Assembly (NCBI RefSeq): GCF_036346295.1
Contig: NZ_CP107819.1
Coordinates: forward strand, 372,001 to 436,000
Source: Streptomyces sp. NBC_00536
Lineage (GTDB): Bacteria > Actinomycetota > Actinomycetes > Streptomycetales > Streptomycetaceae
Reading direction: 5' to 3'
DNA length: 64,000 nt
Shown: piece by piece, positions 40,306 through 48,384 of the stretch
Layout of the letters: every line of letters begins with the position of its first letter
Numbering within the stretch: the stretch's first letter is position 1
Made by a program: the position numbers and the translations under genes
The notes under the pieces: model-generated
What the model was told of the DNA's origin: nothing
The model's input: the letters and a program-made list of their open reading frames with translations, nothing else
Database searches by the model: none

Positions 40306-41729
40306 CGGGTTTCCTCCACCAGTAAGGCGCGGTCGGGCCGATCGGTCCGGTCGGTCCGGTCGGTGTCGCGGGTCCGGGTACGGGCCCGCTCCCGGACGGG
40401 CAGCTCGGCGACCTGGACGTGCAGTCCGCCGCGCGGGATGAGCGCCGGAATGCCGCCGTACTGCGGCCGCAGGGTCAGCAGGTCGAGTTCGGTGCGCTGG
40501 GCCAGCCGGGAGAGGACGGCGGGGAGCACGGCTCCGGCGATCCCGGCCCCGATGCAGCGGCGGGCCCCGTAGCCGTAGGGCAGGTACTCGAAGGGCGACG
40601 GGGACTGGTAGCCCTCCTGGTCGGTGTCCCAGCGTTCGGGGCGGAACGCGTCGGGGGCGTCCCAGACGGCGGGCAGCCGGTGCGTGATGTATTCGCTGAC
40701 CGCCACGGTGGCGCCCGCCGGGATCAGGTGACCGCGGTGGCGGAAGGCCTTGACGACGCGGCGCGGGCTCATCACCACGGGCGGGTGCAGTCGCAGGCTC
40801 TCCTGGACGACCCGGCCCGTGTAGCGGAGCTTGCGGACGGCGGCCGGGGTGGCGGGGGCGCCGCCCAGGACCTCGTCGGCCTCGGCCCGTAGCCGCTGCC
40901 ACACGCCGGGGTGGGCCAGGGAGTTGTAGACGGCCCAGCCGACTCCGGAGCCCACCGGGTCGTAGCCCGCGATCAGCGCGCTGACGACCATGTCGCGGAT
41001 CTCCTGGTCCGTCATCACGGCGCCGCCGTCGGCCAGCATCACGGAGATCAGGTCCTCGCCGCCGCGCGCTCCGGCCTCGCCGGTGTGCCGCCTGCGGGCG
41101 ATCTCCTCGTAGATGCGCTCCTCGACGGCGGCGATCCCGTCGAGGGCGCGCCTGCGGGCGCGGGTCGGCAGGCTCCAGGCGACCATCTGCTGCGGCAGCG
41201 GATTGTCCATCAGCTCATGGATCTGGTCCAACTGGCCGATCAGATACGGAGCTTGCGTGGCGAGCCGGTCGCCGCAGAACAGGACGAGCATCGCGCCGCG
41301 GATCGCCTCGCGCAGGGCGGCGTGGATGTCCAGGCGCTGCCCGGGCCGCCAGCCGTCGATGGCCCGGTCGACGGATTCGACGATGAGCCGGGTGGCCTGT
41401 TCGACTCCGGGGCGCTGGAAGGAGGGCAGGGCCTTGCGCTTGCGGCGGGCGTGCGGCTCGCCGTCGGTGACGACCAGGGCCGTCTCGCCGGCGATGGGGC
41501 GGAGCATGTCGTAGGCCCCGGCGAAGCGGAAGTTGTCGGGGTTGCGCATCACGAGGGCGTTGGCGTCGGCCCCGAAGAGGAAGTAGGTGCGGGTGGGGCC
41601 CAGGCCGAAGGCGCTGACCTCACCGTATTCGTCCTTGAGGTGCTCCAGCCCTTCCGGCAGCGAGCGCTGGAACGCTCTGACGGTGCGCACGACTTGAGCT
41701 GGTGTGCGCGGTCCGGGGACAGCGGCCAT
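40302..41729 (-). CDS. Cytochrome P450 with unusual I-helix
   Basis: 475 residues. Heme loop 'YGYGARRCIGAG' (FGxGxRxCxG with Tyr for Phe), ExxR in 'VQESLRLHPP' and 'FRPERW'. The I-helix oxygen-activation motif, normally (A/G)Gx(D/E)T, reads 'IAGYDPVGSG': Asp is kept but the Thr is replaced by Pro. The C-terminus ends in a Arg/Asp/Thr repeat tail ('RTRDTDRTDRTDRPDR'). ATG 41729 follows AAGGAGTT. It lies between the UbiA and OMT genes. Confidence 0.9.
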   Translation of the reverse strand: MAAVPGPRTPAQVVRTVRAFQRSLPEGLEHLKDEYGEVSAFGLGPTRTYFLFGADANALVMRNPDNFRFAGAYDMLRPIAGETALVVTDGEPHARRKRKALPSFQRPGVEQATRLIVESVDRAIDGWRPGQRLDIHAALREAIRGAMLVLFCGDRLATQAPYLIGQLDQIHELMDNPLPQQMVAWSLPTRARRRALDGIAAVEERIYEEIARRRHTGEAGARGGEDLISVMLADGGAVMTDQEIRDMVVSALIAGYDPVGSGVGWAVYNSLAHPGVWQRLRAEADEVLGGAPATPAAVRKLRYTGRVVQESLRLHPPVVMSPRRVVKAFRHRGHLIPAGATVAVSEYITHRLPAVWDAPDAFRPERWDTDQEGYQSPSPFEYLPYGYGARRCIGAGIAGAVLPAVLSRLAQRTELDLLTLRPQYGGIPALIPRGGLHVQVAELPVRERARTRTRDTDRTDRTDRPDRALLVEETR

Positions 41730-41773
41730 GCGGGAACTCCTTCGGGGCGGGGGGCGGTAAGAAAAGAGTGGGC

Positions 41774-42871
41774 TCAGGTGGTCCGCGGCGCGGCGGCGCC
41801 GTCGCCCTTGCGCCGCGAGTCCAGGGCCAGCAGGTCGCTGCCGAAGAGGATCACGGCGCCGATCACCACGGAGAGGGCGGTCGCCCAGCCCGGGGTGCGG
41901 AGCACGAGCACGGAGGCGAGGAACGCGGTCGACAGCAGCATGTCGGCCTTCAGGACGGCGTTGGCCGCCGGATTCTCGACGGCCCGGGCCATCGCCAGGC
42001 ACTGCCGGAAGGCCGCGACCGCCCACGGCAGCGCCGCCAGGGTCCGCAGCGGCAGGCTGCCCGCCAGGACGAAGCCCGTCAGTGACAGGTAGCCGATCAG
42101 GGTGACCACGGTCGCGGCGCGGGCGGCGGAGAGCCGGTCGGGAAAGACCGTCGCGGAGGTCCGCAGCCCGGCCTCGCGGTCACCTTCGTAGTCGGGGATG
42201 TTCTTGACCATTCCCTTGGCCACGAACCAGATGATCAGGAAGGCGAGGATCGCCCAGGCGTCGGTGGTCAGCCGCCGCACCCCGGCGGGGGCCGCGAAGT
42301 AGCCGAGCAGGTACGGGCCGAAGACGGCCAGGCTGAAGGCGAACAGCCCGGTCACGGGGCGGGCCTTGAGCCGCCCGGGGAGGAAGGAGTACTGGTGGGC
42401 GCCGACGAGCGCCAGGGTCATCGGCACCACGTACGCCGCGCTGTAGAAGAGCGAGACGCCGATGAGTACGGCGCTCATCGCGTGGCTGATCCACAGCAGT
42501 CGGCGGTGCCCGATGCGCAGGACCTGCCAGACCCGGCCGGGCAGGTTGCGGCTGTCCTCGGCGAGGTCGGTGTAGGCGTTGTAGGTGTTGGCCAGCAGTC
42601 CGTACACCAGGGAGACGGCCAGTCCCGCGAAGAACAGCCCGGTGACCCCGCCGCCGGCCACCGTCCAGCCGAGCGCGAAGGTCAGCATCCCGGGGACGCA
42701 GGTCCGCGGCCGGCCCAGCATCAGGGTGATCCGTACGGTTTCGGCCCACCCGGAGCTGCCGGGGGTGGTGCGCACCACTTCCTCGCGCCGGTGCGGGCTG
42801 AGCGCGGCGAACTCCTCGGGTCCGGGGAGGGGCGGGGCCTGTGCGGGCAAGGGGGCGGCGTTCACGGTCAC
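41774..42871 (-). CDS. UbiA-family prenyltransferase or UbiA-type terpene cyclase
   Basis: 365 residues with about eight membrane helices after a 70-residue soluble N-terminus. Both Asp-rich sites are present: 'NAYTDLAED' (NxxxDxxxD) and 'DYEGDREAG' (DxxxD). Canonical members prenylate aromatic rings, and some bacterial UbiA proteins cyclise prenyl diphosphates into terpenes. With a P450 and an OMT behind it, a small meroterpenoid or terpenoid pathway is likely. Start GTG 42871 follows GGAGG. First gene of the operon. Confidence 0.88.
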   Translation of the reverse strand: MTVNAAPLPAQAPPLPGPEEFAALSPHRREEVVRTTPGSSGWAETVRITLMLGRPRTCVPGMLTFALGWTVAGGGVTGLFFAGLAVSLVYGLLANTYNAYTDLAEDSRNLPGRVWQVLRIGHRRLLWISHAMSAVLIGVSLFYSAAYVVPMTLALVGAHQYSFLPGRLKARPVTGLFAFSLAVFGPYLLGYFAAPAGVRRLTTDAWAILAFLIIWFVAKGMVKNIPDYEGDREAGLRTSATVFPDRLSAARAATVVTLIGYLSLTGFVLAGSLPLRTLAALPWAVAAFRQCLAMARAVENPAANAVLKADMLLSTAFLASVLVLRTPGWATALSVVIGAVILFGSDLLALDSRRKGDGAAAPRTT

Positions 42872-42893
42872 GGGGGTCGTCCTCCATCCACCG

Positions 42894-42928
42894 GGTCCGG
42901 CCCACACGTGTCGAGCGGGGGCCGGACC
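42894..42928. promoter_or_regulatory. 10-bp inverted repeat upstream of the UbiA operon
   Basis: GGTCCGGCCC-N15-GGGCCGGACC, perfect, ending 23 bases before the GTG. It can form a leader hairpin or serve as an operator; its loop contains CACGTG. In the rest of 42929-43188 (between operon and tRNA) I find no gene and no convincing promoter. Confidence 0.5.
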
Positions 42929-43188
42929 GTGCCTCACGGTTCGGTGGTCCGACGATGACGGCGATCACTTGACGACCACTCAGCTCTGCCTTGAGATCGC
43001 TTCGAGAGCCGGTCCGGACCGGCCCGGTGATGCACACCGCGCCTCGGCCGTCCGGCGCCGACCTGGGCGGACACCGCTGGACACCGCTACGGAAGGCGTC
43101 CGGAAGCCGTCCGGATCCGGTCCAGGACCACTGGAGGAGCGCTGTGGTGAGCCGGGCCCGGAAACTCGCGTAGAGTGAGGTTTACCGA

Positions 43189-43262
43189 CGCGGGGTGGAG
43201 CAGCTCGGTAGCTCGCTGGGCTCATAACCCAGAGGTCGCAGGTTCAAATCCTGTCCCCGCTA
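43189..43262 (+). tRNA. Initiator tRNA-fMet (CAT anticodon)
   Basis: 74 bases. The acceptor stem has an unpaired first position (C43189 against T43261), the mark of initiator tRNAs. The anticodon stem has the three G:C pairs (GGG...CCC) around CTCATAA, and the T arm contains GGTTCAAATCC. Discriminator base is A43262; CCA is not encoded. Confidence 0.95.
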
Positions 43263-43270
43263 CTCATGGA

Positions 43271-43306
43271 TGAGGCCCCCTCGACGTTCACGTCGAGGGG
43301 GCCTCA
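43271..43306. terminator. Strong hairpin terminator after the tRNA
   Basis: Perfect 16-bp stem (43271-43286 with 43291-43306) and a TTCA loop. It also serves the gene ending at 43329 on the other strand. Confidence 0.85.
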
Positions 43307-43328
43307 TCACGTTCCGGGCCGGCTGGTG

Positions 43329-44360
43329 CTAGCCGTGCAGCAGGTCCGGGCCGATCTCGCCCAGGGTGGCGGCTCCGGCCAGCGCCATCCGCAGCGAGAG
43401 CTGTTTCCGGTACGAGTCGAGCAGGGCGGCCACCCCGTCGGCGCCGTCCAGGGCCAGGGCCCACAGGACCGGGCGGCCCACCAGGACCGCGCGGGCGCCC
43501 AGGGCGAGGGCGACCAGGACGTCCGTGCCCGTCAGAATGCCCCCGTCGACCAGCACCGGCACGGTGTCCCCCACGGCCCGGACCACCGAGGGCAGCACCT
43601 CGGCGGTCGCGGCCGCGCGGTCGAGCTGGCGGCCTCCGTGGTTGGAGACGATCACACCGGCCGCCCCGGCGGCCACGCACGCCCGCGCGTCGTCGGCCCG
43701 CAGCACGCCCTTGACCAGCACGGGCAGCCCGGAGAGCCGCGCCAGTTCACCGATCACCTCGGGGCCGATGGAGGGGTCCTGCTCCCAGCCGGGCGTACGG
43801 GTGCCCAGTCCGACCGAGCGGCACAGTTCGTCGTCCTGCGGCAGCGGCAGCGGCGCGCCCGCCGTGGGCTTCGGCGCGACGTACGGCGCGTCGACCGTGA
43901 GGACCAGCGCCCGGGCTCCGGCCGCCGTGGCCCGTTCGACCTGGCGGCGGGTGATCTCCCGGTCGCGCAGGCAGTAGACCTGGAACCACCAGGGCCCGGC
44001 GGCCGCCGCGACGTCCTCCGGGTACCGGGTGGCCCGGGAGGAGAGCACCATGAGGGAACCCGCGGCCCGGACGCCCGTGGCCGTGGCCACCTCGCCCTCG
44101 TCGTGCGCCATCCGGTGGAAGGCGGTCGGCGCGGCCAGGACGGGCGAGGCCAGCGTGCTGCCGAGCAGTTCCACGGAGGTGTCCACCGCGGAGACGTCCC
44201 GCAGCACGCGCGGGGCGAGCCGCCGGGTCCGCCAGGCCGCCGCCGCCTCGCCCGTGCTGATCTGTTCGTCGGAGCCCGCCGCGTAGAAGTCGTAGGCCGC
44301 TTCGGGGAGCACCGCCCTGGCGCGCCCGGCCAGTTCGGGGCCCGCTGTGATGCCGTTCAC
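43329..44360 (-). CDS. FMN-dependent alpha-hydroxy-acid oxidase/dehydrogenase
   Basis: 343 residues. 'VIVSNHGGRQLD' carries the catalytic His and substrate Arg of the glycolate oxidase/lactate dehydrogenase family; 'LVDGGILTGTDVLVALALGA' and 'VLVGRPVLW' bind FMN phosphate. It oxidises L-2-hydroxy acids. GTG 44360 overlaps the stop of a tiny ORF as GTGA. Two very small coupled ORFs precede it. No radical-SAM or peptide-maturase genes are near, so it is not part of a mycofactocin-type cluster. Confidence 0.9.
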   Translation of the reverse strand: MNGITAGPELAGRARAVLPEAAYDFYAAGSDEQISTGEAAAAWRTRRLAPRVLRDVSAVDTSVELLGSTLASPVLAAPTAFHRMAHDEGEVATATGVRAAGSLMVLSSRATRYPEDVAAAAGPWWFQVYCLRDREITRRQVERATAAGARALVLTVDAPYVAPKPTAGAPLPLPQDDELCRSVGLGTRTPGWEQDPSIGPEVIGELARLSGLPVLVKGVLRADDARACVAAGAAGVIVSNHGGRQLDRAAATAEVLPSVVRAVGDTVPVLVDGGILTGTDVLVALALGARAVLVGRPVLWALALDGADGVAALLDSYRKQLSLRMALAGAATLGEIGPDLLHG

Positions 44361-44431
44361 CGGGGCCGCCTCGGACCCGTTCGTCCGGGGACCTCCCGGC
44401 CGCCGCCGACGATGAGTACGTGCTCGGTCAT
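44357..44431 (-). CDS. 24-residue ORF, possibly the remnant start of an ATP-grasp or nucleotide-binding gene
   Basis: Begins 'MTEHVLIVGGGREVPGRTG' and stops after 24 codons, with ATGA overlap upstream and GTGA overlap downstream. The opening strand-loop 'HVLIVGGGRE' looks like the first beta strand and Gly loop of ATP-grasp or Rossmann enzymes. The likeliest origin is an in-frame deletion that kept the start and the coupling. It could also be a real coupling peptide. Confidence 0.4.
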   Translation of the reverse strand: MTEHVLIVGGGREVPGRTGPRRPR

Positions 44432-44592
44432 GTGGTCACCTCGGTGGTCGCGGGGGTGGACGGGACCGCGCCCGGCCCCCGGGGGTCGCCACCCGGGTCC
44501 GGACGCGGGCCGCCGGTGGCCCGTACGACGACCGCGGCGAGCACGAAGATCCCGGCGAGCAGCGCCCACCCTATGCTGCCGGGCGGGAGCAT
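44428..44592 (-). CDS. 54-residue single-helix membrane microprotein
   Basis: Starts 'MLPPGSIGWALLAGIFVLAA' with one membrane helix (about 8-24), then a Pro/Gly/Thr-rich cytoplasmic or external tail. Its stop overlaps the next ORF as ATGA. No ribosome site is evident upstream of ATG 44592, so the start is uncertain. Frame usage has the expected high GC3. Family unknown; it may anchor or regulate the oxidase encoded behind it. Confidence 0.5.
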   Translation of the reverse strand: MLPPGSIGWALLAGIFVLAAVVVRATGGPRPDPGGDPRGPGAVPSTPATTEVTT

Positions 44593-44634
44593 GGCGGAGT
44601 CATGCCGATGATCGCGGGCCGGCCTGGGCGCGGG

Positions 44635-46920
44635 CTAGCCGAAGCGCAGCAGCTTGGCGCCGAAGGAGGGTTCGGCCAGGTCTTCCTTCAGGGCCAGCGG
44701 GACCTTCGCCGCGCCGGGGCCGTCGCCGATCACCAGCTCACCGACCGGTGTGCCCGCCTTGGCCGCGTGGGGCAGCGCCTTGCCGCCGTCGGCGAGCGCC
44801 AGCCGTACCTGCTGGCCGGGTACTCCGACGGCCTGGCCGTCGCGGGTGGCCACGAGCGGGGTGCGCTTGCCGAGGCCGTCGTCCACGTACCCGACGACCT
44901 GGCCCTTCTTCACGGCTCCGGCCGCCGTCAGGGCGCCCCGTACCGATTCGATGATCTTCTTGCTGTTCTCCTTGACGAGGGCCAGGCTGTTGATGGCGTC
45001 CTTGTCGGGTGCGGGGGCCCGCTGCTCCAGCGTGGTCCCGATGATCAACTGGTCCTTGCCGCCGACCGACTTGTACGCCGCCCACATCAGCGCGCCGCCC
45101 GCCGCGGAGCTGGAACCGGTCTTGATGCCCGTGATGCTGAGTCCGGCGAGCAGCAGGTTGCCGTTGTTGTTGATGAGCGGCGTCGCCAGGCCCTTGATGG
45201 GGGCGCTGGGCAGCATCACGATCGGCCGGAACGCGTCGAACCGCATGACCGCCTCGGCCAGTTTGAGCTGGTCCTCGGCGGTGCTCTTCGTCCCGGCGTC
45301 CAGCCCGCTGGGGTCGGTGTAGGTGGTGTTCGTCATGCCGAGTTCCTTGGCGGCGGCGTTCATCTTCTCGACGAACGCGGCCTCCGAGTCGCTGCCGCCG
45401 TCCCAACGGGCCAGCAGCCGGGCGGCGTTGTTGCCCGACGGGACCATCAGCATCTTCAGCACGTCCTGCTGGCTGAACTTGGAACCCGCGGTCAGACCCT
45501 CGACGCGCGACTCGTCCTCGGACGTGCCGTCCGCGACCATCTTGGCGTCGATCTCGATCAGCGGACCGGCCTCGTCCTTCTTCAGCGGATGGCCCTTGAG
45601 GATGACGTAGGCCGTCATCACCTTGGCCACGCTGGCGATCGGTACGGGCTTCTGCTCACCGAAGGTGCCGACGTCGCCGCTGCCGACGACACGGACCGCG
45701 CCCTGGCCCGCGCCCGGCCACGGGGCCGTGTAGGTCCCGTCGAAGGTGAAGGAGGCCGGGGCGTCCCCGGTGGTCACGGTCGGCGCGGGCAGCGGCCGGA
45801 CGGTCTGCGCGACGACGCCCGCGCCGAGCAGCGCGAGCAGGACGGGCGTCCAGATCTTGAACCGGCGGCCGACGGTACGGGCGGCCGTCTCGGGCGGCGG
45901 GGGCGTGTTGGTGAGCTGAGCGAGCAGGTCGAGGGGCGGGAGGGGCTGCGAACGTTCCGGGGCGGGGGCTTCCGGGGCGGGCCGCGGGGGTGCCGTGGTC
46001 GCCGCGGGGCGGGGGGCCTCACTCCGGGCCGGGACCCGGGGCCAGCCCGTCGCCCCGGCGGGGGTCGTCCCGTCGGGCTTCGCATCCGCCGGGGCGGGGG
46101 CCGGGGCCGGTGCGGTGGCCGGACGCTTGGCCCAGGTCGGGGTGGGCGGTGCCGACGGGGCGGCCGCCGCCTCGGCCGGTGCCGTGTCCGGATCCAGGGG
46201 CTTGAGGGCGACGAACGTGCTCGTCCGCTCGTTGTCGGACTCCGGCACGGCCTTACGGCCTGACGGGGTGGGGGATCCGGCCTCGGACGCGGGCGCGGGC
46301 GCGGTATCGGGCGCGGGCCCTGCGGTGGACGAAGCCTCCTTCGTTTCCTTGGCCTCCTTCGCCTCCTTCACCTCCGGCACGGATGTGCCGGACGGCCGCT
46401 CGGCCGACGCCTCGGATACGGGCGCACCCTCGGCGGTGTCGGCGTCGGCATCGGCGTCGGGCCCGACCTCCGACTCCGCAACGGGATCGGCGTCCGGCTC
46501 CGGCTCGGCTTCGGCCCGGGGGCCGGTGTCGGCCTCCGGAGCGGATCCCTTCCGCGCCGCGGCCACGGGCTCGGTGACCAGCACGGACCCGAGGGCCGGG
46601 TCCGTCCCGGGCCCGTCCGCGGGCGCGGATCGGGGATCCGGCGCGGGCCGGGAGTCCGCTTCAGCCTCCGCCGCCGCCTCGCCCACCGGCGCGGCCCCGG
46701 AGTCCGGCTCGGGCTCGGACCCCTCCCCCGCCTCGGCCGCAGGCGCAGGCACGGGCACGGGCGCCGGGTCGGCGGCGGGCCGGGGGTCGGTCGGCTCGGC
46801 GGCCGGGGTGGCTTCGGGGGGCGCCGGTTCGGGGGTGGGGGTGTCCGCCGCGTCCACGGTCGAACCCTGCGCGCTCTTCGACGTGTCGGGCGACTCGCCC
46901 GCCACTGATACCGCCTTCAT
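44635..46920 (-). CDS. D-alanyl-D-alanine carboxypeptidase (PBP5/DacA type) with long acidic N-terminus
   Basis: 761 residues. The C-terminal half is a serine penicillin-binding fold: SxxK as 'IASVAKVMTAY', SxN as 'MVPSGNNAAR' and KTG as 'TGIKTGSSS'. A membrane helix (about 355-375, 'WTPVLLALLGAGVVAQ') makes it type II. The first 350 residues are cytoplasmic, Pro/Ala/Glu/Asp-rich and repetitive, including 'KEAKEAKETKEA'. It trims pentapeptide side chains of peptidoglycan. ATG 46920 (AGGTGG at eight bases) is preferred to GTG 46932. The unusual cytoplasmic tail may recruit partners or be phosphorylated. Confidence 0.9.
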   Translation of the reverse strand: MKAVSVAGESPDTSKSAQGSTVDAADTPTPEPAPPEATPAAEPTDPRPAADPAPVPVPAPAAEAGEGSEPEPDSGAAPVGEAAAEAEADSRPAPDPRSAPADGPGTDPALGSVLVTEPVAAARKGSAPEADTGPRAEAEPEPDADPVAESEVGPDADADADTAEGAPVSEASAERPSGTSVPEVKEAKEAKETKEASSTAGPAPDTAPAPASEAGSPTPSGRKAVPESDNERTSTFVALKPLDPDTAPAEAAAAPSAPPTPTWAKRPATAPAPAPAPADAKPDGTTPAGATGWPRVPARSEAPRPAATTAPPRPAPEAPAPERSQPLPPLDLLAQLTNTPPPPETAARTVGRRFKIWTPVLLALLGAGVVAQTVRPLPAPTVTTGDAPASFTFDGTYTAPWPGAGQGAVRVVGSGDVGTFGEQKPVPIASVAKVMTAYVILKGHPLKKDEAGPLIEIDAKMVADGTSEDESRVEGLTAGSKFSQQDVLKMLMVPSGNNAARLLARWDGGSDSEAAFVEKMNAAAKELGMTNTTYTDPSGLDAGTKSTAEDQLKLAEAVMRFDAFRPIVMLPSAPIKGLATPLINNNGNLLLAGLSITGIKTGSSSAAGGALMWAAYKSVGGKDQLIIGTTLEQRAPAPDKDAINSLALVKENSKKIIESVRGALTAAGAVKKGQVVGYVDDGLGKRTPLVATRDGQAVGVPGQQVRLALADGGKALPHAAKAGTPVGELVIGDGPGAAKVPLALKEDLAEPSFGAKLLRFG

Positions 46921-47098
46921 CCGTCGTGCCACCTAGCTTGTACCGGCCGGGACACCAGCCCGCCCTCTGTCTCTTGGTGTCGTCGGTGGCACCCCCGCAG
47001 AGGGGCCACTCGATCATGTAGAGACCTGGGGGGCACTCATTGGTTCCCTGGAAAACGGCCCTAAATATCCGAATTTCGTCCGGATGTAGGCGTACGCG

Positions 47099-47452
47099 CT
47101 ACGACAGACCCGTGCCGGCCCGCGGTGCGAAGAGGTGCGAGGCCCGGTGTTCCGCCGCCAGCCAGGACGCACCCGCGCCCAGCAGACCCGACGCCGTGGC
47201 GCGGGCGAGGGCCTGCCGGTGTTCCGAGCACGGTTCGCAGCCGGGGGTCCAGTGCGGGATGTGCTCCAGGTGCATGTTGGCCAGGTGCCGGGCCAGCCGG
47301 GTGCGCGAGGCCCTCGCCCCGTCCCGCGGCCCGTCGGCCACCACGTGGAAGTGCTGCATCGCCCCGTACAGCCGGACGCATTCGGCGCAGTCGGACATCC
47401 AGGCCGGGGTCGGCGGCCACTGGGTTGCGGGGCTGACGCCGTCGGCACTCAT
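47099..47452 (-). CDS. Small Cys/His-rich protein, unknown function
   Basis: 117 residues. CxxC in 'MSDCAECVRLYGAM', then 'HLANMHLEHIPHWTPGCEPC' with a second CxxC and several His. This spacing suggests a zinc-binding fold of two knuckles. No membrane helix. ATG 47452 follows AAGGTG. Isolated between the carboxypeptidase and an acetyltransferase. Not recognised. Confidence 0.65.
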   Translation of the reverse strand: MSADGVSPATQWPPTPAWMSDCAECVRLYGAMQHFHVVADGPRDGARASRTRLARHLANMHLEHIPHWTPGCEPCSEHRQALARATASGLLGAGASWLAAEHRASHLFAPRAGTGLS

Positions 47453-47531
47453 GTGCACACCTTAGTTGCAGGTCACGGCCGCGGCGGCCGATGACCGCCA
47501 CTCCCACCCCGCTGGCCTACCCGTCCGGCCG

Positions 47532-48065
47532 TCAGGCGTCGTACTCGGTCAGGTCGATGGTGTGCACCTGGAGCAAGTGGCCGTGGACGGGGTGCGTCGC
47601 GTTCCGGTCCAGCTCCATGCCCAGCTTGCGGATGACGTTCTCGGACTCGTCGTTGCCCGCCCGGTTGATGGCGATGACCCGGTCGAGACCGCGGTCCTGG
47701 AGCGCGAACTCCAACGTCGCGTGCGCGGCTTCGGACGCGTACCCCTGGCCCCAGAAGGACCGGCCGAGCCGCCAGGTGATCTCCACCTCGTGCGCGAACT
47801 CCGGCAGGGCGTCCGGGACGGTCAGCCCGACGGCGCCGATCAGCTCTCCCGAGGCCAGCAGTTCGACGGCGAACAGGCCGAAGCCCTCGTCGTCCCACTC
47901 CTCCTCCCAGCGCTCGATGTCTCCGGCGGTCTCGTCCAGGTCCCGGACGGAGCCGTCGCCGATCCAGCGCATCACCTCCGGGTCGGCGTTGATCTCCGAC
48001 AGCGGAACGAGGTCGTCGTCGTTCCAGCGGCGGAGGAGGAGTCGGGGGGTGCGGATCTCGGTCAT
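47532..48065 (-). CDS. GNAT-family N-acetyltransferase
   Basis: 177 residues. RimJ/RimL-type pattern 'IRTPRLLLRRWNDDDLVPLS', 'HEVEITWRLGRSFWGQGYAS' with the acetyl-CoA loop GQGYAS, and 'NDESENVIRKLGME'. Substrate unknown. ATG 48065 lies close behind a CAGGAT hexamer, so it may be leaderless; an ATG nine bases upstream is an alternative. Confidence 0.88.
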   Translation of the reverse strand: MTEIRTPRLLLRRWNDDDLVPLSEINADPEVMRWIGDGSVRDLDETAGDIERWEEEWDDEGFGLFAVELLASGELIGAVGLTVPDALPEFAHEVEITWRLGRSFWGQGYASEAAHATLEFALQDRGLDRVIAINRAGNDESENVIRKLGMELDRNATHPVHGHLLQVHTIDLTEYDA

Positions 48066-48219
48066 GCCCCACATCCTGCCGAACGCCGCCGGTCAGAGGT
48101 AATCGGCTACCTCGCCACCACGGTCTGAACCTTTTGCCCTCGCAACCCTTGACGATCCACATAAGGAAGAAATAATGACTGCGCCGACATGATCGGCACA
48201 GCACATCAGGGGTGGGGAC

Positions 48220-48384
48220 ATGCAGGTCAGTGGGGATCCGGTCGAGTCCGGGAAGGTGCGAACACGCACAGAGGAATGCATACGGCTCGGCCGGCTGGAG
48301 GAAGCACGCGAGGTTGCGAACGCGTTCCTTGAAGAGGAGGGGCCGGACGCCGGACGATCGCGGTGCAGCGGAATCCCGTGCTGA
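48220..48384 (+). CDS. 54-residue small ORF coupled to the following membrane protein
   Basis: Starts at ATG with GGGGTGGGG before it. 'EECIRLGRLEEAREVANAFL' is one TPR-like helical hairpin. It ends inside the next gene's start (GTGCTGA, a seven-base overlap). It could be the 5' remnant of a longer TPR gene or a genuine partner peptide. Confidence 0.5.
   Translation: MQVSGDPVESGKVRTRTEECIRLGRLEEAREVANAFLEEEGPDAGRSRCSGIPC

Noticed and set aside
43189..43262. tRNA used as an attachment site for an integrated element
   Set aside because: I see no second copy of the tRNA 3' end and no integrase in the window.
43329..44592. Mycofactocin-like cluster (FMN oxidase plus tiny ORFs)
   Set aside because: No radical-SAM maturase, no precursor with the C-terminal motif and no other mycofactocin genes.
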